From Azophilus sp965220835 (GTDB lineage Bacteria; Pseudomonadota; Gammaproteobacteria; Pseudomonadales; Azotimanducaceae), in assembly GCA_965220835.1 (NCBI GenBank), contig OZ244842.1:3844001-3908000 (forward strand): DNA of 64,000 bases, given 5' to 3'. Below are positions 36,036 to 43,989 of this stretch, piece after piece. Each line of letters starts with the position of its first letter. The stretch's first letter is position 1. The notes under the pieces were generated by a model. That model did not search any database. It was not told the origin of the DNA and worked only from the letters and a program-made list of their open reading frames with translations. Position numbers and translations under genes: made by a program.

Positions 36036-36143
36036 GCCTTACGGCTAGCCTTGCGGCGAGCCTTACGGCGAGCCTTGCGGCGTGCCTTACGGCGAGCCTC
36101 ACGGCGTACCTTGCGGCCAGCCCTGCAGCGCGCCTTGAGGGCC
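36036..36143. repeat. 12-bp tandem repeat, nine units, between atpE and atpF
   Basis: Nine consecutive 12-base units near GCCTTGCGGCGA (plus strand), alternating mainly between TTGCGG and TTACGG cores, then decaying toward 36143. The same unit in the same orientation makes the array at 40727-40834 inside mnmG. On the transcribed minus strand the frame that continues past the atpE stop reads as KARR repeats. Confidence 0.92.
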
Positions 36144-36154
36144 GAAACCTGGCC

Positions 36155-36388
36155 CTAGCCGACCGCGAAGATGGCGTACAGGCCGATGCCCACAGCGATC
36201 ATGGGCACGGCGTCCACAAGGCCGAGCACGATGAAGAGCTGGGTGCGCAGCATCGGCATCAGTTCCGGCTGGCGGGCGACGCCTTCAAGGTACTTGCCGC
36301 CCAGCACGCCCACGCCGACGGCGGCGCCGACGGCGCCAAGCCCCAGCATGAGGCCGCCTGCTACATACAAAAGAACTGCTAGTTCCAT
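36155..36388 (-). CDS. atpE: F1Fo ATP synthase c subunit
   Basis: A 77-residue double-helix proteolipid forming the membrane rotor ring. The ion-carrying carboxylate is Asp59 in GLVDAVPMIAVG, and the polar loop is ARQPE. The surroundings lack the Na+-binding Gln/Ser/Thr set, so H+ coupling is expected. GGGAG precedes the ATG. The stop is TAG, and the same frame stays open for a further 48 codons of Lys/Arg-rich repeat sequence. Confidence 0.97.
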   Translation of the reverse strand: MELAVLLYVAGGLMLGLGAVGAAVGVGVLGGKYLEGVARQPELMPMLRTQLFIVLGLVDAVPMIAVGIGLYAIFAVG

Positions 36389-36399
36389 GGTTACTCCCA

Positions 36400-36429
36400 G
36401 TTATGACGGTTGAGTTATGACGGTTGGTT
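36400..36429. repeat. 15-bp direct duplication upstream of atpE
   Basis: Two adjacent copies of about AGTTATGACGGTTG lie between the atpB stop and the atpE ribosome site. It is probably a recent slippage duplication. Confidence 0.7.
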
Positions 36430-36437
36430 GAAGCGGA

Positions 36438-37292
36438 TCAATGCTCGTCCGTTTCGTGTGCTTGGGCGAGGTAGACGACGGTCAGCACCGCGAAAACGAA
36501 CGCCTGCAAAGTGATCACGACCAAGTGGAACGCCGCCCACACGAATTGGAACACGCCGCCGGCCATCGCGAAGACGATGCCGGCCGAGAACATGAGCGCG
36601 ATGAGAATGAAGATCATCTCACCGGCGTACAAATTGCCGAACAGGCGCAGCCCCAGAGACAGCGGCTTGGCGATCAGGGTGACGAACTCAAGCACGAAGT
36701 TCACGGGCACCAGCAGCTTTGACGGGAAGGGATGAAACGACAGTTCCGCCAAAAAGCCGCCAATGCCCTTGCACTTGATGCTGTAGTAGAGGATCAGCAC
36801 GAACACGGAGAGGGCCATGGCCATGGTGATGTTGGGGTCCGTGCTGGGCACGATCTTCATGTAGTGGACGCCAAGCAGCTTCGCGAGCTCCGGCACCCAA
36901 TCCACGGGCACCAGGTCCATGAGGTTCATGAGGAAGACCCAGACAAAGATGGTCAAGGCCAAGGGGGCGATGAGATCGTTCTTGTGGTTGAAGATGCTCT
37001 CGGTGGTGTCGTCAATGAATTCGACAATGATCTCGACAAAATTCTGCAAGCCACCTGGAACGCCAGCGGTGGCGCGGCTGGCGGCGCGACGAAAGAGGGC
37101 AAGGAAGATCAAGCCGAGGCCGATGGACCAAGCCATGGAATCAACGTGCACGGACATGAAGCCCATCTCGGCCGCCTCCTCGGCTGAGTGGGCGAAGCCC
37201 CAACTGCCGTCTGGATGCTGACCGTAGGTGAGGTTCGTCAGATGGTGCTTGATGTACCCAGCACTGGTTAATGGTTCGTCTGCGGATGCCAT
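36438..37292 (-). CDS. atpB: F1Fo ATP synthase a subunit
   Basis: A 284-residue membrane stator with five to six helices. The essential Arg lies in IAKPLSLGLRLFGNLYAGE and the C-terminal helix FVFAVLTVVYLAQAHE completes the half-channel. The N-terminal GYIKHHLTNLTYG region is typical of gammaproteobacteria. Confidence 0.96.
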   Translation of the reverse strand: MASADEPLTSAGYIKHHLTNLTYGQHPDGSWGFAHSAEEAAEMGFMSVHVDSMAWSIGLGLIFLALFRRAASRATAGVPGGLQNFVEIIVEFIDDTTESIFNHKNDLIAPLALTIFVWVFLMNLMDLVPVDWVPELAKLLGVHYMKIVPSTDPNITMAMALSVFVLILYYSIKCKGIGGFLAELSFHPFPSKLLVPVNFVLEFVTLIAKPLSLGLRLFGNLYAGEMIFILIALMFSAGIVFAMAGGVFQFVWAAFHLVVITLQAFVFAVLTVVYLAQAHETDEH

Positions 37293-37371
37293 ACCTGAGC
37301 AAAGTCCCTGTCTTCAAATCACCGTGGCCTGCAACTTCCTGGCTGGCCCCGCCGCCAATGCGGTGCCGCCG

Positions 37372-37779
37372 CTAGCGCCGGTGGCTTGACCGCCTTCGGC
37401 GAACAAGCGTCTGCCCCAAGGGCGCCGCCACATAGGCGAGATGCACCGCGCCCAGCGTGGCGAAGAAGCCCAGCGGCGCGGGCCTTGCCCAAGCGAAGGC
37501 CACTGCCATCAAGACCACCGTGGCCAACGACCGCCCGAGCCCGTAGCCCAAAACCCGGCCTGCCCTAGGCTCTCGTTCGGCAACCCATGCGAACCAAGCC
37601 GTGGGCACAACGCACACCGCGCCGCCCCAAGCCGCTGCCGCAGCCTGTTCGGCCCCGAGCAACGCAAACACGCACACAGCCAGCCCGGCCATGCCAATTT
37701 GCATGACCACAATTGCGCGAACCAGACTGATGCTTCCCGCGCCCCGCTTGAGCGTCGCGCGGGTCCAATCGAAAGCCAA
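37372..37779 (-). CDS. atpI: ATP synthase protein I
   Basis: A 135-residue inner-membrane protein with four predicted helices, acting as an assembly factor for the c-ring. Conservation is low, as usual for AtpI, but position, length, topology and motifs such as GGAVCVVPTAWFAW support the call. It ends in a strongly basic tail (RRRRSSHRR). It is the first gene of the atp operon, with a near-consensus promoter 30-60 bases upstream. Confidence 0.85.
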   Translation of the reverse strand: MAFDWTRATLKRGAGSISLVRAIVVMQIGMAGLAVCVFALLGAEQAAAAAWGGAVCVVPTAWFAWVAEREPRAGRVLGYGLGRSLATVVLMAVAFAWARPAPLGFFATLGAVHLAYVAAPLGQTLVRRRRSSHRR

Positions 37780-37808
37780 TTCAGGCGGGCCCCGTGAAGG
37801 CGGCGCGG

Positions 37809-37837
37809 ATTATAGAGAGGTGATTTGGCGCATTCAA
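37809..37837 (-). promoter_or_regulatory. sigma-70 promoter of the atp operon
   Basis: Minus-strand TTGAAT (37832-37837), a 17-base spacer and TATAAT (37809-37814). It is the best-scoring promoter by eye in the window and lies just upstream of atpI, with an expected start near 37802. Confidence 0.72.
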
Positions 37838-37989
37838 CAAGGGTTTTGGAAAAACAGCCGCTTTTGGGGAGTTTGGGGCGGTTCGTCACGATTCCTGACG
37901 CTCTACGTCTTCAACGGCGGCCAGCAGGTGGCGGCTGAAACCGTCAAGCGGCGGCCAAGCGCTTGAGCGATGCGGTGGGCGACCACTGC

Positions 37990-38862
37990 TCAGTCGAGCG
38001 CGTCCCCCCGGTCGGGCAGCAGGTGATCGAGTATCCCGTCGAGTTCATCGAGCGAGGCGTAGCGAATGGTCAGCCGGCCGGCGCCCTTGGCGTCTTGGGC
38101 AATTGAGACTGGCGCGCCAAGTCTTTCCGTCACCCGCCGCTCCAGAGCCAAGGTGTCCGAATCCTTGTCGGTGGCTTGCCTTTTGGGTGGCGCTTCGGGG
38201 GCGAGCAGGCGCCGCACCAGGGCTTCGGCTTGGCGCACGTTGAGCCTTTCCCGCACCGTCCGCTGGGCGGCGGCGATCTGTTCGGCGTTGGGCAGGGACA
38301 GGAGGGCGCGAGCGTGGCCCATCTCCAGTGCGCCTTCATCAAGCAGTTCGCGCACGGCCGGATCGAGATTGAGCAATCTCAGCAGGTTGGCCACCGCCTC
38401 CCGGGACTTGCCCAAGGCGTCGGCAACGGCCTGTTGCGTCAAGCCGAACTCATCGCGCAAACGGCGCAGCGCCTCCGCCTCCTCCAGCGGCCGCAAGTCT
38501 TCGCGCTGCACGTTCTCGATGAGCGCCATGGCCGCGGCCTGCTCATCACTCACCTCACGGACCACGGCAGGCACCGCTTCGAGGCCGGCCAAGCCCGCCG
38601 CCCGCAAGCGCCGCTCCCCGGCCACCAACTCATAGCCGCCTTGGGGCCGGGAGCGCAGCACCACCGGCTGCATCAGGCCGTGGGCGCCGATGGATCGGCT
38701 CAGCTCAGCCAAAGCGGCGTCGTCGAAGTGCCGGCGTGGCTGGTAGCGGCTGCGATGAATGTCGCGCAGGGCGACGGGTGCCGCCGCGGAAGGCTCCGGA
38801 TCCAAGGCGCCGACATCGCTCAACAGCGCATCAAGACCGCGCCCTAAGGGTTTCCGGGCCAT
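37990..38862 (-). CDS. parB: chromosome-partitioning protein ParB
   Basis: A 290-residue CTP-dependent DNA clamp. The N-terminus KPLGRGLDALLSD contacts ParA; the CTPase/ParB domain (residues about 30-120) contains YQPRRHFD and ELVAGERRLRAA; the helix-turn-helix is around GLTQQAVADALGKSREAVAN; the dimer domain is at the C-terminus. No parS-like TGTTTCACGTGAAACA was seen in this window. It lies five bases after parA. Confidence 0.95.
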   Translation of the reverse strand: MARKPLGRGLDALLSDVGALDPEPSAAAPVALRDIHRSRYQPRRHFDDAALAELSRSIGAHGLMQPVVLRSRPQGGYELVAGERRLRAAGLAGLEAVPAVVREVSDEQAAAMALIENVQREDLRPLEEAEALRRLRDEFGLTQQAVADALGKSREAVANLLRLLNLDPAVRELLDEGALEMGHARALLSLPNAEQIAAAQRTVRERLNVRQAEALVRRLLAPEAPPKRQATDKDSDTLALERRVTERLGAPVSIAQDAKGAGRLTIRYASLDELDGILDHLLPDRGDALD

Positions 38863-38867
38863 GACCG

Positions 38868-39638
38868 TCAGGCGTCCGTGGGCTTGACCATTTCCGCGGC
38901 CAACGCCATGTAGGCGATGGCGCCTCGGGAATGGCGGTCATAGAGGACGACCGGCAAGCCGTGACTGGGCGCTTCCGCCAAGCGAATGTTGCGGGGAATC
39001 ACCGTGCGGAACACCTTGTTGCCGAAGTGTGCGATCAACTGGCGCGAGACGTCGCGGGTCAGGCCGTTGCGGGGATCATACATGGTTCGCAGCAATCCCT
39101 GCACGGTGAGGCGTGGATTGGCCCGGCGGCGGATCTCGTTGATCGTGTCCAGCAAGCCGGTCAATCCCTCCAACGCATAGTATTCGCATTGCATCGGAAT
39201 CAGCACGCTGTCCGCCGCCACCAAGGCGTTCAAGGTGAGGATGTTGAGGCTCGGCGGACAGTCCATGATGAGGTAGCTGTAGCGCTGCGCGGCGGCAGCG
39301 TCGGCCAGGCGGCGGCGCAATTGGGCTTCCCGGCCATGCAACGCCAGCAACTCAACTTCGGCGGCGGTCAGATCGCTGTTGCACGGCACCAGATCGAAGC
39401 CGCCCGGGCAGGTCTTGAGGACTTCCTCAAAGGCGACATCGTCCATCAGCCAGTCCCGCATGGAGGCCTTGAGGTCGGTCTTGTCCACCCCGGAACCGGT
39501 GGTGGCATTGCCCTGCGGGTCGAGATCAAGCAACAGGGTGCGGTGGCCGGACAGGCTCAACGAAGCGCTCAGGTTAACGCTCGTCGTGGTCTTGCCGACG
39601 CCGCCCTTTTGGTTTGCCACCGCTATGATCTGGGTCAT
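38868..39638 (-). CDS. parA: chromosome-partitioning ATPase ParA
   Basis: A 256-residue Walker-type ATPase that segregates ParB-bound origins. The deviant Walker A motif NQKGGVGKTTTSVNL is at the N-terminus, and YLIMDCPPSLNILTLNAL follows. Its ATG lies inside rsmG, overlapping the end of that gene by 65 bases, so its translation is probably coupled to rsmG. Confidence 0.95.
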   Translation of the reverse strand: MTQIIAVANQKGGVGKTTTSVNLSASLSLSGHRTLLLDLDPQGNATTGSGVDKTDLKASMRDWLMDDVAFEEVLKTCPGGFDLVPCNSDLTAAEVELLALHGREAQLRRRLADAAAAQRYSYLIMDCPPSLNILTLNALVAADSVLIPMQCEYYALEGLTGLLDTINEIRRRANPRLTVQGLLRTMYDPRNGLTRDVSRQLIAHFGNKVFRTVIPRNIRLAEAPSHGLPVVLYDRHSRGAIAYMALAAEMVKPTDA

Positions 39639-40299
39639 CCTTGGTCACCACCAGCAGCCCATGCCAGGCCGAAAGCCTTGGCATTTTCGCCCAATGGCGC
39701 CGAATGATGGAACCGCCGGGAAAATCGGCTAGTGCATCGGTCAGTTCGGCGGCGGCTTGGCGCGAGCGCACCACGCGGTCCAAGGCCAACAGCTGCCCGC
39801 CCGGCTTGAGCATCCCGCGTGCCCGCTGCCATAGGGCGGGCGTTGGCATCAGCGCCCGAGCCGTCACCGCATCCGCGCTGGTGGGCGGCACTTGGCCGAG
39901 ATCGGCGCACAGCACGCTGACGTTGGCCAAGCCGAGTTCACGCTGGGCGAAGCGCAGAAAGCGCGCCTTGCGCACGCTGCGCTCCACCAGGGTCACCCAA
40001 ACCTCGGGCAACGCCACCGCCAGCGGCATGCCGGGCAGCCCCGCCCCGGAACCCAGGTCCATCACCCTCAAGCCGTTGCAACTGCCGCCTTCGGCATCGC
40101 GCAACACCCGCGCCGCAACCAAGCCATCAAGGAGATGCCGGTCAGCGAAGCGCGGCAAATCCTTGGCCGCGACCAAGCCCAGCATCGGGTTCCAACGCCG
40201 CACCAGCTCCGCGTAGGCGTCCAGAACCGTCCATTGTTCAGGCGCAAGCGCCGATTCGACTTCGTCGGCGAGGAGCGGCAGCAGCGGTTCGCCCGGCAT
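39574..40299 (-). CDS. rsmG: 16S rRNA (guanine527-N7)-methyltransferase
   Basis: A 241-residue SAM-dependent enzyme modifying G527 of 16S rRNA. The SAM site is VMDLGSGAGLPGMPLAVALP and the later WHGLLVV closes the fold. The final 20 residues are basic (KPKGRRRQDHDER) and encoded in the overlap with parA, so this tail is probably an extension beyond the usual end. It follows mnmG after 130 bases, the standard order. Confidence 0.94.
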   Translation of the reverse strand: MPGEPLLPLLADEVESALAPEQWTVLDAYAELVRRWNPMLGLVAAKDLPRFADRHLLDGLVAARVLRDAEGGSCNGLRVMDLGSGAGLPGMPLAVALPEVWVTLVERSVRKARFLRFAQRELGLANVSVLCADLGQVPPTSADAVTARALMPTPALWQRARGMLKPGGQLLALDRVVRSRQAAAELTDALADFPGGSIIRRHWAKMPRLSAWHGLLVVTKDDPDHSGGKPKGRRRQDHDER

Positions 40300-40429
40300 G
40301 GCGAGGCCTCAGAATCAGGTGCGCATAGGTTACGCCGGGATGGGCTGCAACGGCAGCGGGACGCCCTGCAGCGAGTCATCTCGTTGGCTCCGGCGGTGGA
40401 CTGGGCCTAAAGCCGAACTTCTCGGCAGT

Positions 40430-42418
40430 TTAGGCAGCAGCCCGTTGCTTCTTGGCGTGCACCAGCAGCACCGAAAGCGCCGCCGGCGTCATGCCGGGAA
40501 TGCGGGCGGCCTTGGCCAAGCTTTCGGGTTGTGCCTCGGTGAGCTTTTGCTGGAGCTCGCGCGACAGGCCCGCCAAGGTGCGGTAGTCAAGGGTTGCTGG
40601 CAACGCGATGGCTTCGTGGCGGCGGATTTTGGCGATTTCTTCATCCTGGCGCCGGATGTAGCCTTCGTATTTGACTTCCGCCTCCACTTGGCGCAGCAGC
40701 TCCGGCTCCTGAGCGGCATCCGGCATGCCGTGCGGCGAGCCTTGCGGCATGTCTTGCGGCGAGCCTTCCGGCGCGCCTTGCGGCACGCCTTGCGGCATGC
40801 CTTGCGGCATGCCTTGCGGCGAGCCTTGCGGCATGCCTTCTTCCATAAGAGTGACCAGTTGGTCGATGCTTGCCTCGGGGCGCTTCAAGTACTCAATCAG
40901 GCGGATGGATTCCGTGATGCGCTTCCCGCCTTGGGCTTCGAGCCGCACGGCCAGCGGCGCACCGGGCTTGATTGGCGTTTCGGCGAGGAACGACAGCAGC
41001 TTCTCGCGCCGGGCCTGCTTGGCGGAGAAAGCGTGCCAGCGGGCGTCGCCCACCAGGCCGAGCTCCCGGCCCTTGGCAGTTAGCCGGGCATCGGCGTTGT
41101 CCTCCCGCAGCCGCAGGCGGAATTCGGCGCGGCTGGTGAACATGCGGTAAGGCTCGTTGGCGCCCTGGTTGATGAGGTCGTCGATCATGACGCCCAGATA
41201 GGCCTCGTCGCGCTTCGGGTGCCATGCTTCAAGGCCCGCTGCCTTGCGGGCGGCGTTCAGGCCGGCGAGCAGGCCTTGGGCGGCGGCTTCCTCGTAGCCC
41301 GTGGTGCCGTTGATCTGCCCGGCGAAGAACAGCCCGGCCACGGGCTTGGTCTCCAACGAGTGGCGCAGGTCGCGGGGATCGAAGTAGTCGTATTCGATGG
41401 CGTAGCCGGGCCGGGTGATGCGGGCGGCTTCAAAGCCCTTGATGGAGCGCACCAGCGCCAGTTGGGCATCAAAGGGCAGGCTGGTGGAAATGCCGTTGGG
41501 ATAAAGCTCGCCGGAAGTCAGCCCTTCCGGCTCCACGAAAATCTGGTGACGGGCGCGGTCGGCGAAGCGCACCACCTTGTCCTCGATGCTCGGACAGTAG
41601 CGCGGCCCGGTGCCTTCGATGACGCCGCCGTAGAGCGGGCTTCGGTCAAGCGCCTGGCGAATGATCTCGTGGGTGGTTGGGTTGGTTTCGGCGATGAAGC
41701 AGGAGACCTGCGACGGATGCGGTTGCGGCAGGAACGAAAGGCTGGGCGTTGGCAGATCGCCGGGTTGTTCGGCGAGCTGGGAAAAGTCGACGCTGCGCCG
41801 GTCCAGCCGGGGCGGCGTGCCGGTCTTCAGCCGCCCGACACGGAACGGCAGCCCCCGCAGGCGCTCAGCAAGGGCGTTGGAAGGCGCATCCCCAGCGCGT
41901 CCGCCGGGTTGGTTTTCGAGGCCGATGTGAATGCGGCCACCGAGGAAGGTGCCCGTGGTCAGCACCACGGCGGTGGCGCGGAAGCTGAGCCCCATTGCCG
42001 TGACCGCGCCGCAAACGGCGCCACCATCCACTTGTAGGTCGACCACGGACTGCTGGAAGACCTGCAGATTGTCCTGTGCCTCGATGATCGAACGCATGGC
42101 GTTGCGGTAGAGGTTGCGGTCCGCCTGGGCCCGCGTCGCCCGCACCGCCGGGCCCTTGCTGGCGTTCAGCACCCGAAACTGGATGCCCGCCAAATCCGCA
42201 GCCCGGGCCATGGCCCCGTCGAGGGCATCGATTTCACGCACCAAGTGGCTCTTGCCGATGCCGCCGATGGCCGGATTGCAGGACATCTGGCCGATGGTCT
42301 CGATGCTCTGGGTGAGCAGCAGGGTGTTGGCCCCGGTTCGAGCCGACGCCAGCGCCGCCTCGCAGCCGGCGTGGCCGCCGCCTATGACGATGACATCAAA
42401 GGACTCAGGATGCTGCAT
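40430..42418 (-). CDS. mnmG: tRNA uridine-5-carboxymethylaminomethyl modification enzyme, large subunit
   Basis: A 662-residue FAD protein that with MnmE modifies U34 of certain tRNAs. The FAD motif VIGGGHAGCEAALASARTGA is at the N-terminus, CNPAIGGIGKSHLVREIDAL follows, and the C-terminal helical domain contains EVKYEGYIRRQDEEI and IPGMTPAALSVLLVHAKKQ. E. coli MnmG has 629 residues; the difference is a run of about 36 residues (roughly 529-564) of MPQG/SPQG tetrapeptides encoded by a 12-bp tandem repeat, placed in a loop just before VKYEGYI. The active site should not be affected. Confidence 0.96.
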   Translation of the reverse strand: MQHPESFDVIVIGGGHAGCEAALASARTGANTLLLTQSIETIGQMSCNPAIGGIGKSHLVREIDALDGAMARAADLAGIQFRVLNASKGPAVRATRAQADRNLYRNAMRSIIEAQDNLQVFQQSVVDLQVDGGAVCGAVTAMGLSFRATAVVLTTGTFLGGRIHIGLENQPGGRAGDAPSNALAERLRGLPFRVGRLKTGTPPRLDRRSVDFSQLAEQPGDLPTPSLSFLPQPHPSQVSCFIAETNPTTHEIIRQALDRSPLYGGVIEGTGPRYCPSIEDKVVRFADRARHQIFVEPEGLTSGELYPNGISTSLPFDAQLALVRSIKGFEAARITRPGYAIEYDYFDPRDLRHSLETKPVAGLFFAGQINGTTGYEEAAAQGLLAGLNAARKAAGLEAWHPKRDEAYLGVMIDDLINQGANEPYRMFTSRAEFRLRLREDNADARLTAKGRELGLVGDARWHAFSAKQARREKLLSFLAETPIKPGAPLAVRLEAQGGKRITESIRLIEYLKRPEASIDQLVTLMEEGMPQGSPQGMPQGMPQGVPQGAPEGSPQDMPQGSPHGMPDAAQEPELLRQVEAEVKYEGYIRRQDEEIAKIRRHEAIALPATLDYRTLAGLSRELQQKLTEAQPESLAKAARIPGMTPAALSVLLVHAKKQRAAA
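40727..40834 (-). repeat. 12-bp tandem repeat, nine units, inside mnmG
   Basis: Nine units near GCCTTGCGGCAT (plus strand), read on the minus strand as MPQG/SPQG/VPQG/APEG. It matches the atpE-atpF array in unit sequence, unit length, copy number (nine) and strand, but its reading frame is different. Confidence 0.93.
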
Positions 42419-42439
42419 GGGAATTGGCCTTCAGCGGGG

Positions 42440-42739
42440 CTACAGCCATTGGCTGGCAATGAAAGTGCCGAGCAGTGCGATGACGCTGAGTGCGAGCGAC
42501 AGCGTCAACGTGAACAGGCGTGAAGAAATGGCCCGCAGCTCCGCTCGAAACTCATCAAAGCGTTTGTTGATTTCGTTGGATTGCTCGCGAAGCGCCTCCC
42601 GCAGCAATTCCGGGGTCACGGCGAACTTCTCAATGGAATTGGCTATGGCCCGAATCGCCGCTTCGGATTGCTGGCGAGAAAGCCCCGAGGCTTCAAGATC
42701 CTCAGTCATGGCACCGATCTCATCAACTGCGCGTTTCAC
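42440..42739 (-). CDS. small coiled-coil membrane protein (DUF1640/CCDC90-like)
   Basis: A 99-residue protein: an acidic helical N-terminus with a SRQQSEAAIRAIANSI motif, a coiled coil (LREALREQSNEINKRFDEF) and one C-terminal membrane helix (LFTLTLSLALSVIALLGTF). This layout is that of DUF1640 proteins related to mitochondrial MCUR1/CCDC90. Bacterial members are small trimeric anchored coiled coils of unknown role, often near mobile or repeat-rich loci. It stops 21 bases before mnmG. Confidence 0.7.
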   Translation of the reverse strand: MKRAVDEIGAMTEDLEASGLSRQQSEAAIRAIANSIEKFAVTPELLREALREQSNEINKRFDEFRAELRAISSRLFTLTLSLALSVIALLGTFIASQWL

Positions 42740-42785
42740 GATTATAGCCTCCTGCTTCGTTGGGGTGGTCAGCAGAGGCCATTTA

Positions 42786-42830
42786 GCCCGTTGGCGAACT
42801 CGCTGTCTTGAGCCAATCTCCGCAACGGGC
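42786..42830. repeat. 8-bp inverted repeat in the gap before mnmG-side genes
   Basis: GCCCGTTG (42786-42793) and CAACGGGC (42823-42830) are perfect complements with a 29-base interval. It lies between the coiled-coil gene and the YtjB-like gene. Function unknown. Confidence 0.4.
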
Positions 42831-42867
42831 GTAGGAAATCGCCGCTTCGTGCTGTTGGGCCGGGAGC

Positions 42868-43989
42868 TTAGGTCGCCCGTACTGCCGACCCGACCAAACG
42901 GTCCACTTGGTGGTCAACCAACACCTTGATTGCGGGCGCGAGGCCGGTGACCACGTGGCAGGTTTTGTCCTCCGCCACCAGCTTGCGCAGCATGGGGTGC
43001 GCCAGCGGCTCGGCGCGAATGCGGCTTGGGTCTCGCACGTCGGCGAGGAAGGCATCGCTGACGGCGATGATCCCCGGGCCGGCCAAGGAGGCCAGCAGCG
43101 CGGCGTCAACCACCGAGGCGGGCTTTGCGGCTTGGGTTTCCTCGAACGCCGTGGATTGCACGCCCACCGTCCAGTCCGAGGGCTCCGGCAGCCGAGTTAG
43201 GCCGTCCGCCACTAGGAAGGCGGCGCAAAGCGTACGGAAGGCGCGGTCACTTTCTGCGCCGGGCCTGAACGTCATCAACAGGCCCTCTCCCGGCAACAGC
43301 CGACACTCCGCCTTGTACAGCGCGCCGACCTGCTGGGCGAGGCGCAAGCCCTGATTCAGGGCTCGGCGCTGGATGTTCGAGTCCGGCGACAGGCCGCTGC
43401 GCAGGATGGCCGCCAATTGGTAGTGGGCTTCCCGCCTTGCCGCCTGTTCATTGCGGCGACCTCTGATGGCGGGAATTTGACTGGCCCAAGCCACCAAGAG
43501 GGGCAGCCCCAAAATGCCGGCCGCGGTGAGCGCTATGCGGTTCCAATCCACGGTGGCGGGGGGCGCATCCAGCGTAACCCGGGCCAAACCGACCAGCTGG
43601 CCGTCGAAGACGATCTCCTCGGTGAATGGAACGCCTGGCCCCGCCTCACCGGCAGTCGCCAGCAAGCTGCCATCAAGGCGATACATGGCGACGCCGCCGA
43701 CCCCATCCACCGCGGCCATGCGGTTGGCGATGACGCCCAGTTCAATGTAGTCCTGCTCCATCAAGCCGTCCACGCTGGCGGCGGCGGCCACGGCAGCCAA
43801 CTGCGGGCCCAAGGTGCCTTCGTCAACCGCTGCAGCGGGGCCGTTGCGCCAGACCAGGAACACGAACAGGGCGGTCAAGGCCGCTACCGCGAGGGTCTGC
43901 AGGAAACTGGAATTGACCTGTCGAAGCCAACGGGATAGCGTCAATTGCCTCTCACCCCCGGATTGATCGATTGGCCGCTGAGATTGCAT
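42868..43989 (-). CDS. YtjB/AhpA-like membrane protein
   Basis: A 373-residue inner-membrane protein: a helix near residues 22-42 (LQTLAVAALTALFVFLVW), a periplasmic domain of about 110 residues (LGPQLAAVAAAASVDGLMEQ), a second helix (ILGLPLLVAWASQI) and a long cytoplasmic region of no known fold. E. coli has ytjB (smp) divergent from serB, and the first half fits that family; the cytoplasmic part is longer. Function is unknown. The start is uncertain: ATG 43989 overlaps the serB start by 19 bases, and TTG 43944 would avoid this. Confidence 0.65.
   Translation of the reverse strand: MQSQRPIDQSGGERQLTLSRWLRQVNSSFLQTLAVAALTALFVFLVWRNGPAAAVDEGTLGPQLAAVAAAASVDGLMEQDYIELGVIANRMAAVDGVGGVAMYRLDGSLLATAGEAGPGVPFTEEIVFDGQLVGLARVTLDAPPATVDWNRIALTAAGILGLPLLVAWASQIPAIRGRRNEQAARREAHYQLAAILRSGLSPDSNIQRRALNQGLRLAQQVGALYKAECRLLPGEGLLMTFRPGAESDRAFRTLCAAFLVADGLTRLPEPSDWTVGVQSTAFEETQAAKPASVVDAALLASLAGPGIIAVSDAFLADVRDPSRIRAEPLAHPMLRKLVAEDKTCHVVTGLAPAIKVLVDHQVDRLVGSAVRAT

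Noticed and set aside
36036..36143. CRISPR array
   Set aside because: Units are contiguous 12-mers without spacers. The arrays at 1475, 3804, 40727 and 55159 are also spacer-free tandem repeats.
37990..39638. parS sites near parAB
   Set aside because: No sequence close to TGTTTCACGTGAAACA was found in or around the par genes.
42419..42440. Replication origin next to mnmG
   Set aside because: The gene neighbourhood (mnmG-rsmG-parAB-atp) is often near oriC, but no cluster of DnaA boxes or AT-rich unwinding region is visible in this window.
42822..42900. Third copy of the dispersed element found in nnr and the amidase
   Set aside because: One frame (FVLLGRELRSPVLP) vaguely resembles the element's conserved frame, but nucleotide identity is near background and the alignment needs gaps.
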